A DNA stretch of 64,000 nucleotides from positions 8,821,831 through 8,885,830 of the forward strand of contig SSBO01000009.1 in assembly GCA_005281725.1 (NCBI GenBank). The letters run 5' to 3'. This document shows, piece after piece, positions 23,601 through 35,450 of this stretch; within the stretch, counting starts at the first letter, position 1; the number at the start of each line of letters is the position of its first letter. The DNA comes from Wuchereria bancrofti. Taxonomy: Eukaryota > Nematoda > Chromadorea > Rhabditida > Onchocercidae. Made by a program: the position numbers and the translations under genes. The notes under the pieces are model-generated. The model searched no databases. It saw only the letters and a program-made list of their open reading frames with translations, and had not been told where the DNA came from.

Positions 23601-24734
23601 ATTGAAAACAGTTTTACATCCAATGAAATGGAAAATAAAAAAATTTTTGCTAACATTACAATGAAAAATATATGTATGCTTGTTTTCTTCTTATCCTTTC
23701 TTTTCATTGTTAGATATTTGTACCTAAATATTTGTTTTGAATTCTTGATACATTTGTAAATTTTCTTTATCTACATACATCTCAACTATAAGTTAATTTA
23801 TAATAATTGCATACTTCGAATTTGGAAAAGTCTCGTGTGGTTTTGACAATTAAAAATGTATACTTCTTTTTCTCTTGATTTATTTATTTCTTCTGAATTG
23901 TTTTTTTTTTTGATTTATTTATCAAAGACAAAAAATACTGAATTTTAATTAGGAGCAATTTAATATGTGAGACCTCTTTCCTTAGTTATTTTTTAAAATA
24001 TATTAGATGCAACATTTGCTAATATTTGAACTTTCTTGTCTATTCTATATTTACAAAATGTTATACTTTTGGTTGTTCCCAACATCAAATTGAAATATAG
24101 ATAATTAAAAAAAAGTATATAAATAAACGTAAAAGCTGCATCCAAAGTTTTCATCAATTTTTGTACTTAATATAAAAGGTACTAAAAGTTCACATAATTC
24201 CGTTAATTGGTATTGTTATCTTCATTATTTCTGCATGTGAAATTCATACCAATTTAATTTTAATTTTAATTTAATATTTTTATCAAATTGACCAGTATAT
24301 TTTATTGTCATTACTATTGTTATTATTACTATTATTATTGTTGTGATTAGTTGTTATTGTTGGTATCACTATTATTATTTATTATTATTATTATTATTGA
24401 TATTATTATCATCAATATTACTATTATTATGATCATCACTTATTATTGCGATTGTTGTTGTTACCATTATTACTATTCACATTATTCTCACACTAGGTTT
24501 GTTATTTGATAATCGAACAGTAAATGTATGATACTGTATGACTGTATACGGTAGGCACGGTATGATGGTACTGTACACTGGTTTATGACTGTATACAGTA
24601 AAATGACTCAGTATTTATTAAATAGCGATTTCTAGCATTAATTTAATTTGTGGTGCAGTAATGTATTATCAGTACTTTTTGAAAAATTAAAGTAGCATTT
24701 ATTTTTCTGTTATTGTTTCGTTTCAGTGAACGAA

Positions 24735-26963
24735 ATGAAGCATAATGGCGGCGACTTAAAAGTGAAATGGAATCATCATGGCCATAAATACAAATTTATT
24801 CTTACAAAGCAAGAATTAGCTCAAGATGATGTTTTTGAAGTAAGTTCATTTCGTGAAGAAAATTTTGGATTGTATTAATAATATTTGATTAAAATTTATG
24901 AAAATATAGAAATGTCAATTTAAGCAATACAATAATTTAAGATTAATTATAAATCATTTCACTCATGTAATCATTATTTTTTTCTTAATTTTGATTTAGC
25001 TTATTGTTTTCTTTTGACCAAAATTTTTTAGCAAATAAAGCTTATAGGTTCAATTTACTTCAGCCCATTTATCTTGTTATAGATTTTATTGCGAAAAATT
25101 CGCCGACAACTACCGGATTTTAACGATGTATTAGCAAGTTATGATAAACATGGTAGTGAGGTGATTGATTTATTTATATTTTGTTTCATTTTCAATATCA
25201 CAGAATGAATTAAGCTATGCTTGTTTCGAATTTGAATCTCAATAAATCGTTTATTTTTTCAAATTTAAATTTAACGAATCTTAAATACAATGCAAATATC
25301 ATCCATTAATTAATTATACCATCTATTTTATTATCCTTATATCAGGTTTTAATAAAATTTTTCATAATTTACTATGGAATTAATTTAAATTTAAAGAGTA
25401 TTGTGGCAACAGATAACGAATTTCGTCAAATTATTCGTCTCTCTAAAGGACACCTGAAAATGTATACAGTACGAAGATGTTTGTATGCACATCCGTTTCG
25501 ATCACATTCCATTCCACTTGTATGTTTATTTATGCAACCTTGTCATTCTTTTAACTAATTTAACCAATTTATTCTTTTAATTAGTTTATCAAAATGTTTA
25601 TCTAATTAATATATGTATATTTGTGTGTTACAAATTTTCACGTTACACTAACAATTTCAAGGATACCTTTTTTATCTTCTAAATTAACCACTTTGCATAT
25701 TATTTTATTGTGTAATAACCAAAAAAAAAAAAATTGCAATAATTAGTTCTAAAAGTGACAACTGTTAATTGTTTATTTTCAGGATATTGCTCGATTAAAA
25801 CGACTATCTCTACGATCGACTAGTTGCTTACGAGGACCACCACCATCATATCGGGAAAGTCAAAAAGATGCAATGCTACAAATTCACAACTCATACCATA
25901 CGTTACCTCGTTGGGGAATCACACCGCTTTCCCACGTATTTTTTATTTTAATTAAAATAAGTTAAATTCGTGTTAGAAAAAACTTTTTTCTTATGGATTT
26001 GTAACTTTTTTAATACCAAACTTTTCATGTAAAGTACTATTTGATAGTAAATTAAAGTACTACTACTTATTGTGAAAGATAATTGATAATATATCATTTC
26101 ATATTGTAAATGATAATTTTGTCATTAAATTTAAGAAAAAAAAAACATTAAGAAAATTTAATTAGAATCAGATGAAATTTGGATAAAAACAAACAAAAAA
26201 AGTGCATGTGAGAAATTTAATTTAAATATAATTTTTTAAACTGCTGAAGTATAATGTCAAAAGCTGATAATATATTGTTTATTATAATGATTGTTCAACA
26301 AAAAATATTCACGATATAAAGCAATGCTTGACAGTACATTAAAATATCGTTAGAAAAAAGTCAGAAAAAAGAGAAATAATTTTTCAAAAATTTAAGCACG
26401 ATGCTGTTCACTATCAAGAAATTATTTGCATAAATGAATAATTATCCATAATGACAAGAAAATAATAGTCAAAAATTTATTCAAGATATCATTTATTAGA
26501 AACAACAAAATATTATTTACTGTATTCGTATGTTACAAAATATTGTAAAATATTATTTACTGCATATTATTATTCATAATAATATTCATTATGTCAAAAA
26601 GATTTTTTCCTTGAAAAAATTCGAAAACATTTGGAGAAGTAAAAAGTGTTGTTTCCTGTAGAATATTATTTTGTAATAATTAAAAATAGAATTTGATTGA
26701 AGTTAATATTTTAGATGCCATCGTCTAATTTTGGTTGTGCTTGTGCTCATTATGATACTGCGATTAACAGTACCGCAACGAGAAATGGACGTTACGGACA
26801 ATCATTAATTTATGGTTATCCACCTCAATCATCCATGATGCATAGCTTTTTATGTTCACCATTTCCATTTGGTGGACATCATCGAAGTTGGATTTGTGGA
26901 TCAAAATGTTTAAATTTAAATTTAGGTGGTAAAAGTCATCGTCCAAAGTTCACCTCATGGTGA
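24735..26963 (+). CDS. PB1-domain protein with a PPxY motif
   Basis: Five phase-0 exons, 24735-24839, 25083-25160, 25397-25519, 25783-25935 and 26715-26963, give 235 residues. Residues about 7-85 form a PB1-like ubiquitin-fold: DLKVKW start with the expected basic residue in strand 1, a central helix (EILLRKIRRQL), then SYDKHGSE followed by TDNEF, resembling an acidic OPCA loop, and a final strand (LKMYTV). The opening recalls the PB1 domain of MEKK2/3 kinases, but no kinase domain follows. Residues around 119-125 contain PPPSY, a PPxY-type WW-domain ligand. The rest is rich in Ser, Tyr, His and Gly and looks disordered. PB1 domains mediate heterotypic signalling assemblies; here the partner is unknown. 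Exon 3 could instead begin at an acceptor upstream, adding 17 in-frame residues, but the short form fits the domain better. TTTCAG ends 8 bases before the start, which suggests trans-splicing. Confidence 0.7.
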
Positions 26964-29908
26964 AATACGACTTTTTTAAATTACTGTCTTGAAGATTACT
27001 CTTACTTTTTTCAAATATTCCATATTGTTGAAAACAATTTTAACAATTAAGGTAATATGATAAAAAATTTAATATAGCAAGTCTTCTTTCCTTTTTTTTG
27101 CTCGTTTCTAATAATTAGAAATATTATTTGCTTAATTTATGACTTTTTTCATTTCAAATTGCTTTCTTTTAAATCTAATTATTTTAATTCTTTTCTTTTT
27201 ATATTCTACACAAAGTTTAAAATGAAAAAGTGAGGTATTTAAATATCACAAATACATAGATTTGATATATTTACATTTGCATATTTTCATTTTACAAAAA
27301 ATCTGAAAACATTATTTGGATATGAAGTAAAGGTTTTCAAGGATCGTTCAATACAAAGAATTTATTCTATCATTTTTGAGGATTATCGTTTTATCAATCC
27401 TACTATCAATGGTAACAATATGGAACATAATTCGATCAATTACTATGCAAACAAAAGAGTGTGGAATTTCGTTGATGCAGTAGCATTTCAAAATTATTGA
27501 AACAGGAAAAACGAAAAAAGGATAAAGATTATATAATTGTTTTTTATTATTTATCATATTATTTCCGTATAATCCACCGTGTCCACTTCTTACAGTACCA
27601 GAAATCTACCGTACCCAAAACGCATTTCCTATGAAAAGTTACTGTCATGAAACTGACAACAACAGTTAAAAACGAAGAAAAGAAAAAAGCAGTGTAATGT
27701 TACTGATTGAATGAATTTTCACAACATATTGCCATTTAAATTTTGATCCGTTAATCATGTTTAAATATCTTAACTTTGCATCACCTTTTAACTCGCTTTA
27801 TCGATATATTTTATCAATTCAATTTAATTTCCATTTATCCAAAAATCAATTTTCATTATTAAAATTGTATTATTGCTTTTTTTTTCATACAGATACATAC
27901 ATACACATACATAATATAACGCCGTTATGTTTTTATACAATTGACATTATATCAATATTATTTCAAAAAACAACAATCACTCTGCCTATTAATCAATATA
28001 TCAGTTCTTTGCTTTATTCACACACATACATTCACATACACACATACACACACAGACAATATTTTCGAATAAAAAGTTTAAATTAAAATTTTATTATTTT
28101 GAAATAATGTTTGTTTTATCAGATATGAAAGTGAGCAGATGCAGAAGAAAAAAAGCGAAGCGATTATGAAAGTTTTCTTCATATCATTTAGCCTATAATC
28201 ATAAATTTTTAAGCTATTTTGAGTCAATCTATCATTAATAAAAGGAAAGAAATATGAAATAAAGATGAGAAAAGTGATATAAACAAACAATTATGATTAT
28301 TGACATATGAAATAAATTATTTAAAAACACAATTCGAATACAAAATATATTTGATAATCAGCCAATGTAAAATAATTAAACGTTTTATCCAAAAAAATTC
28401 TTTAGTAGATTGAAATTTGCCGTTTCGTTTAAATATTATTTGGTGCATATTAACTAAATCTACTTTTATGACTCGATTATAATCAAAAAGAGAAGTCATT
28501 TTTAATTGAATATTTTAAAATATTTGAAGAAGTTATTGCCAGTAATATGCAATGCTTGAAATCATTGTTTGTAATAATTTCTTAGCTTAAATTTTCTTTT
28601 AAGCAGCATTTTTAACTAATGTAAATTCTAAATGTCAAATGCTGCCGATGGCAAATGAATATTATGCTACTGAGCAAAAATGGTTTTAATCTAAAAGCAT
28701 TTAAATAAATTTGTATAATGTTGCATTAGCTTACTGCTAATTAAATTTGTCATAGCAAAATGGTCGCAATTAAATTTAACAAATTTATCCAAAAGCAAAG
28801 CAATCATTTCGACAGTTTTTAAATTATATGCATATCATAGTACATACAGCTTGCATTGATTATCAGCAAGTTCTTGGAGGAAGAAAAAATTTTGAAAATC
28901 TTGTTATTTTAAAGTAACACATGATATATCTTTAAAATGATGAAAATTCTGAAAAATTTTCATTGTGAATTTTAATCTGAAGTAAAAAAAAGCCGAAGCG
29001 ATTTTCAAATTAATTATTCGAGTTTTCACTGACAAAAAGCAGAAAAATATTCTAACACTGTTTAAAATGGACCAATTCAATAATTATATCAATATTTAAT
29101 TTTAATGAATTTTATTTCATATAAGCTGGCAATATCAATATATGCCACCTCACTTTTCCAATAACTTAAAGAGTAAATATTATCAATTTATAATGCTGCA
29201 AATGCAAATCTCATCTTAGAAAAAAAGAAAAACATTAAATTATAAATTAAGCCAAAGATTATCTGAAATTTGTTAAGTTTAATGCAAGTTGTAAAAAGAA
29301 GAAGCAGATAATTCATTATCAGGTTATGATCACTGAGTTAAGAGAGATAGTATCGTTGCAGAGACAATAAAGAATGATAAGAATTGTTTATTGTTAGAGA
29401 GGAAAAAAATACTTTTATTTTAGTTCATCATTTATCAATATGCTATTAACCTAAATATTTAAAATTCGCAGTTTAAAAAAAAAGTGTCTCAAAAAAATTT
29501 TTCGTTTAAAAAATAAAAGTCTGAAACATATCGGGTATAATTATTAAAAAGTAAACCTAAAATTCAGTGTGAAATGTATTCAATGTGAATCTATTAAATC
29601 AAAATATTAATTACAATTTGTAAAGTACACCTTAGTATAAAATACACCTTAGTAAAACTACCGTCTACAAATTTTGATAAATATCGTAATTAGAGTGTAA
29701 AAGAAAATTTAAAATATGAAATAAATAAAAAAAATAGTAATGTTATTGCAGTTGCAGTCATTTTTTTGAATGCAAACAATTCAAACAAAAAATTTTCAAA
29801 TAATTATTTAATTTTGTTTGTTTTAATTTTTGCTTTATTTTCTAAAAAAGAAATATTGGCATGCTAAACTCTAATCATAACGTTTTGCATATTGATAATT
29901 GGTTCTAA
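26964..29908. other. Intergenic region after the PB1 gene
   Basis: No coding exon is supported. A CA-rich microsatellite (ACACATACA type) lies at about 27890-28060. The remaining sequence is AT-rich and includes several short frames of low-complexity composition. Confidence 0.45.
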
Positions 29909-30109
29909 TGGCAAGAAAAAGATTACACTCCGTCAGTATTGCAAAAAGGAAATTTTGTGCTACGCCTTTTGCAATCAGATTTATACATTTCGTATTCTGA
30001 ATCATTAGCGTATCTTGCAGCAAATGCAAGTAAAAAACCCTTATTAAATATTTGTTGGCGTCAATCCATGAATATTGATGATATTTATCTTTCAATATCA
30101 ATAATTTAA
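29909..30109 (+). pseudogene. Orphan 66-codon protein-like frame without a start
   Basis: Plus-strand frame open between stop codons, including KDYTPSVLQKGNFVL and SESLAYLAANASKKPLL. Its residue mix is more protein-like than neighbouring AT-rich frames, and it has an internal donor-like position (GCAA|GTAAAA near 30029). It has no ATG at its start, no convincing acceptor and no partner exons nearby. It could be an exon of an unrecognised gene, a remnant, or chance. Confidence 0.2.
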
Positions 30110-33100
30110 GAAAATGAACCATTCCTTTTCTTTTTGCTTTTTCATTCAGCGACTTCATTATGAGGCAATTTAATAAATGGTAGCAATTTAATAACAATTA
30201 ATATTATTTTATTAATCTGAGTAAGATTTAAAATGAATTGTCTAATACATCTCTTAATCAACTTCAATTTAATAATCAAGTGACTGTCATTATAACTGGT
30301 ATTTAATTATTTAATCAACAACTATGGTATGCTGTTAAATGTACAGGATAATAATTTAAGTTGATTATATCAAATCTTGCAAGTTTTACAATTTGCAAAA
30401 ATATTTTATTTGATGTCAATGCAGGATCGATTCATTTGGAACAGTTTGCCCACAACTCATTTTACTTTTTCTCGACATTATGTCACTATTAAATGACTGA
30501 TTAAGCGAGTTACAAGAATTTAATTTCATCTGCTGATGACTGTGACAAAATACTTCGAAATGAAATAAAATACTTTGAATGAAATGAGAAATTAGAATAA
30601 AATAAAAATGTTAGCTCATTAGTTTGCTAACGAAGTTGAATATTAATCAAGTGTAAGAGACGAAATTAGCATATAATATGAAACCTGAAGATCTGATGCA
30701 TCAAATTACATGATTGTGCTGCATAAAATAAGTAATTGAAGGAAAGCAAAATGGGATAGTAAGAAATACGAACTTGCGCAAATCACATCTACCACGGTAC
30801 TGTAGAATATATGCTACCGTAAGACCTTATTTAATACCGTATACTTGCTACCATAAACTATATGCTACTTGGTGTCACAGAATATTTGCAACTATAAACC
30901 ATACCTATCTGACGCTGTATAATTACTACCGTAAACATATATTACAGATTATTTGTTATTAAAAACCACCACATCTGCTCAATTCTATAGAATGTTTAAT
31001 TTTCATCTGTTATGTACCTCAAAATATTTGATGCCTCTTCGAAGCATTACAGAATGTTAACTATTGTAAATAAATATATTTTTTGAATTATAGAATATTT
31101 GTTGCAGTAAAATTTATTTTGTCAAAATAATATTTGTAAATAATAATTTAAAATAAACATTTTTTTAAATTGAAATTTGCCTATTGACTATTCAAACATT
31201 TAATAGTTTTGAGTCGTAGAATGCCAGAGAAATATTATTCTAGCCCAAAAGTCCATCTAAATGATATATTTTGTGATATGAATTGTTAAATATTGCGAAC
31301 AACGTTTTATCACATAGAATAGATAAAAAGGTTTGTTTTATTTCAAAAATCGGCAATGCATCAATGGCAATTTGGCAAATTACAAATTTCATCCAAAAAT
31401 AAAGTGATGAAATAACTGATGGCATTAATAAATGTATGAAAAGAGAAAATCAAGACAACTGAATAATGAATGAGTAATTTAATTATTATGACAATAAATT
31501 AATGTTTAATTTTGATTAAAAATACCAAAAACCAATTTTTTGCCTTTTTTCAACATTTCAATAAGTTTTTCATATAAAAAGCAAGAATTTTGAGCTTTGA
31601 AAACTTTTTCTTAAAATTCTGATATAAATATACAATGCTATACAAAAATGTTAGCATGGCAAATTTATCTCTGTAGATTTTTTTCAATCATCTATTAATA
31701 AATCATTTGTAAATTTTTGCACCCATCCATTAATACACCATAATCAATCATGAAATTGAAATCATCACTTGATATCAAAAATTAGGTTTCGATTTTCCTC
31801 CGTTCATTTATCTTCCAACCATGAATTAGTAATCTTTCTGATTTGTCCATTTTAGTCGAAATTTTCGAGTCAATAATGAAATCCATGGATTTGGTAAAAC
31901 TTTAAGTGCTTTATGATAAAGAAAATAAAAAAAAAAATTTTTTTTGAAAAATACTTTTTTGTACTAAAAATGAATTGCCTTGAATCAGCATTATTAAATT
32001 AATATCATTAATTGAAGTTATGGATAACAATAAATATTAAATGCAATTTCGAAAAAGAAAAAATCAAATATAGAGGACTATGCTATATTTGGCTATTTCT
32101 CAATTACCTTTACATTACTTATTATTTTTATATTAATTCATTTTTTTTTTGATTTTCTTGTTAGTAAAGAGACTTTCTATGATAACAAAAATATTTTCTT
32201 TTTTCTTCTCTTTTAAATCATGAAAAAATGAAATTTCAAAAAATAAACATACTTGATGCAGGTCTTTCGTCATTATTTTGCGCTCTTCGATTGATATCTT
32301 TGTCAAAGCTGCAATATAAACAATTAATATTTCACTAGTAGGACACATGTTTAACAATTTTTTTGTCACCAAATTTGAATTAAATCAAAATTGCAAATCA
32401 AAAAATTGCATTCTAAAGAACTTCTTTCATACAGTGACTTAAAAGTTTGTTTTAAATTTTGACATGAAAATCATCAGATAAATTTGATAGTTTACAATAG
32501 TGTGTTTATTATTAAATCTTATAAATAAGACTATCTAAAACTTTAAATCTGATACAATTACACTAACAGTGAATTAGCAACAGCCTCATTATCGATTGCT
32601 CTTTTGCAAATAAAGATTTTGCCCAAGAAATGAGAGCATTGATTGCTCAGGTAAATATTCCTGGTATGGACATAATTACCTAAGAATACGATGATAAATG
32701 GTAACCAGTACAGGTACATTGGAAATAATTTATATCTGAAAATTTTTTATTATATATTTTTAAACAGAAATATTTTTTACAATTTCTTTTTTCTACATTT
32801 CATAATTTTTGTAGCTTGCAATGAAAAGTTATTTTCTACTTTTTTTTTTTTTTGAAAACATTAACCTCAATTTAATATGAAAGAAATTATTTTAATTCAT
32901 TAAATGATTTAATGAAAAAAAAGTGAAACAAGGCTGATATAAGTCAATTAATCAATTAATTTAGGAATTAAATAAATCATTACTGATTAACTATTGAATG
33001 ATTAACTTGGTGAAAAGAAAGAGAAGGGAAAAACTGCTAGGATGTTTTAAATTGATATTTAATAAATAACTCTTCAGGATGACGCCTTATAAATAAAATA

Positions 33101-33259
33101 GTTGAGTGAAATGTCGTTTTCTTTTTCTCAGTGGAAAGAAATATTTATAGTTTGAACTAATTAGTTTTCTCGTTAAATTTTTGAATAGAATATTCGGTTT
33201 CAGTAATTATCAAGGCGAATTTTTTCCTTTTTAAAAATTAATATTATATATAGTAGAAA
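30110..33259. other. AT-rich intergenic DNA with degenerate repeats
   Basis: At 30790-31110 an imperfect motif of the form AGAATATTTGC-TACCGTAAAC recurs about six times at irregular spacing, as in a decayed tandem array. I see nothing gene-like in the remainder. Confidence 0.4.
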
Positions 33260-33860
33260 ATTCATATGAAAAATAAAGAAAAAAGTATTATAATGCAAAA
33301 AAAAAAAGTTCCCATGAATATATTTCAACAAAAAATAAAAAAATACATATTCAGAATGGGAAATACAGTACATTATTAAATGAATAATTTTATTCCTATA
33401 TTTAAGTTATTTAATTCAAAATGTAATAGTCACTGAGAAATTAATCAAAATGCACTGCTTAGAAGATGTGTTAAGAAAAAAAAATTAAAACTTAACGAAT
33501 GCATTCAAATGGAAAAATTAAAATATATTCGGAGCAGATAATAAAGTATTACTGTTTTAAAGAAAAAATTTTATACTGATATTGGAAATGGATACTGTAT
33601 TGCTAAAATGGTGATGATTTTATATTCATAATTAAATGTTTTGAATTGTTTAATTTAAATTATATAGTTGAGAATATTAATGAAAACGATGTGTCAAAAA
33701 CGAATGTTTGAAAAAAAAGAGGAAAAAATTGAACAAAACATATTCGAAATATAAGAATAATTTTATATTCACACTTAAATACTTCAAATTATTTAATTAA
33801 AAGTATATCATAGAAAGTATCAAAAATAAAAAAAGGATAATATGAAAATTAAAGACGGTA
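33260..33860. repeat. Degenerate tandem repeat, about three units
   Basis: The block ATTTTAT-T(A)TTCA, then TTAAAT-TTTTGAATT, then ATTTAATT recurs near 33385, 33615 and 33758 with the same internal order. The copies are strongly diverged. Confidence 0.4.
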
Positions 33861-34569
33861 ATTTATGAAAAACAACGTTCAGTACAAATCGTTTATTTTC
33901 CTTTTTTGAGCTAATTTTTTTTTTGCAATTAATTGTATTTCATAACACAAATAATTCAAGTTATTCCATTTTTTTTTCGACAAATTGCTATTTTTCATAA
34001 TACCAATAATTCTTAAAATGCAATATTGCATAGTTTTTCATTTATTTGCAAAATTCATAATAAAAAGTGAATGGGAAAAAAATCAAATATAATATTAAAA
34101 ATAACATAATCACATCATAAATATGGAAAAATTTATTATTTTACTACAACTACACAATAAGATGCATATAATACTGATTTTTCTTTATCAGTTCGTTTAT
34201 CATTTTCATCATTCTAACACTGATTCAAAAATTTTTCGTATCTATTTGAACACATTACTTATTATTCAAGCATTGAAATACGATGAAATGTAATAATTCA
34301 ATTTGATCAATCAAAGTGTAAAAATATCAAATATTTAAATTTAATATAAATCCATTTAGTATTTCATATATATTAGCATTAATAAAACAATATATAATAT
34401 GAGAAAAAATTAGATAAAATTCTAAAATAGGGCCCAGTTATGCTTTCTTATTCTAACATAATTATTCCATTCAGATAACATCATATAAATGAGAAAAGAA
34501 AAAAAAAAAAAAAAATGAAACGAAGAGATAAATGATGTAATGACATTTCGATATTTTGATAATTGAAAG

Positions 34570-35450
34570 TAAAACGATATACGTTTAATTTATGTTTACG
34601 TATGCTTATATTCAAATATTTACATTTAAAATATTACATTAAAACAAAATATTATTGAAAAAAAAATGTTTGCATTTAATCTAATTTAATTTACTTTAAT
34701 TCATGTATTTAATTAACGTTTAATTTAATTAAATTCATGTATTTTCATTATGTTCTACTTATGCATATATATATTTTATGCTTACATATGTATATATTTG
34801 CACTTGAAATATAGCATCAAAACAAGAAATTAGGACAAAAAATTTCACATTTAATTTATATTCATATATTCTAGTTTAATATATGTTTACGTATTTTAAG
34901 TTTTATTTGTACTCATGTATTTCACGTTTTAGCATGTGCTTACATATATTTGTATTTCCACATGCTATTTATACTTTGAAATATGGCATCAGATACGACA
35001 TTATGGCAAGAAAAAGCTTTACGCTTAATTTACGCTTACGTATATTTACGCCTCATATACATTTATACTTGAAATACAGCATCAAATAGGACATTAAAAC
35101 AAAAAAAAAAAAATTTATGTTTATGCATTTTACATTTAGTTTAGATTTTCTGTTTACACATATAATTGAAATATTCTATCAAATGTAAAATATATTATGG
35201 ACGTCTAATTTATTTAAGCTCAATTATACATATATACGTGAAATAAAATATTAAGTTAAAAAACTTCACGCTTAATTTCTACGTATATGCATAAATATAA
35301 TTAGGAATGAAATATTAAGATGAAAATTAAATATTTAATATACGTGTATACGTGAAATGTAACGTGAAATAGAATATTAGACAAGAAGTTCTACACGTAT
35401 TGTATACTTACGTATAAATATTACATACGTTAACATATAATATATAAAAT
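34570..35450. repeat. Degenerate tandem array with a CTTGAAATA-x-AGCATCAAA motif
   Basis: Related units start near 34622, 34804, 34976, 35068, 35167, 35240 and 35307. The shared core is TTGAAATA(T/C)AGCATCAAA, then a poly-A-rich stretch, then an (A)CGCTTAATTTACG/TTACGTATA tail. Unit length shrinks from about 180 to about 70 bases along the array. The motif order is preserved, showing an old, decaying minisatellite. The frame at 34883-35089 is a by-product. Confidence 0.55.

Larger units (their letters stand above)
18878..24734. other. Gene-poor region with microsatellites and fold-backs
   Basis: No gene is supported. ATT/ATC-type microsatellite DNA lies at about 20520-20870, 22080-22480 and 24290-24480. 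Two fold-back structures are visible at 19403-19466 and 20557-20645. Just upstream of the PB1 gene, 24520-24605 has imperfect repeats of ATGACTGTATAC. Frames read from the trinucleotide tracts are artefacts of composition. Confidence 0.5.

Noticed and set aside
29871..30197. 108-codon minus-strand frame
   Set aside because: Antisense to the more protein-like plus-strand frame at 29909-30109; rich in Leu, Tyr and Asn with no motif.
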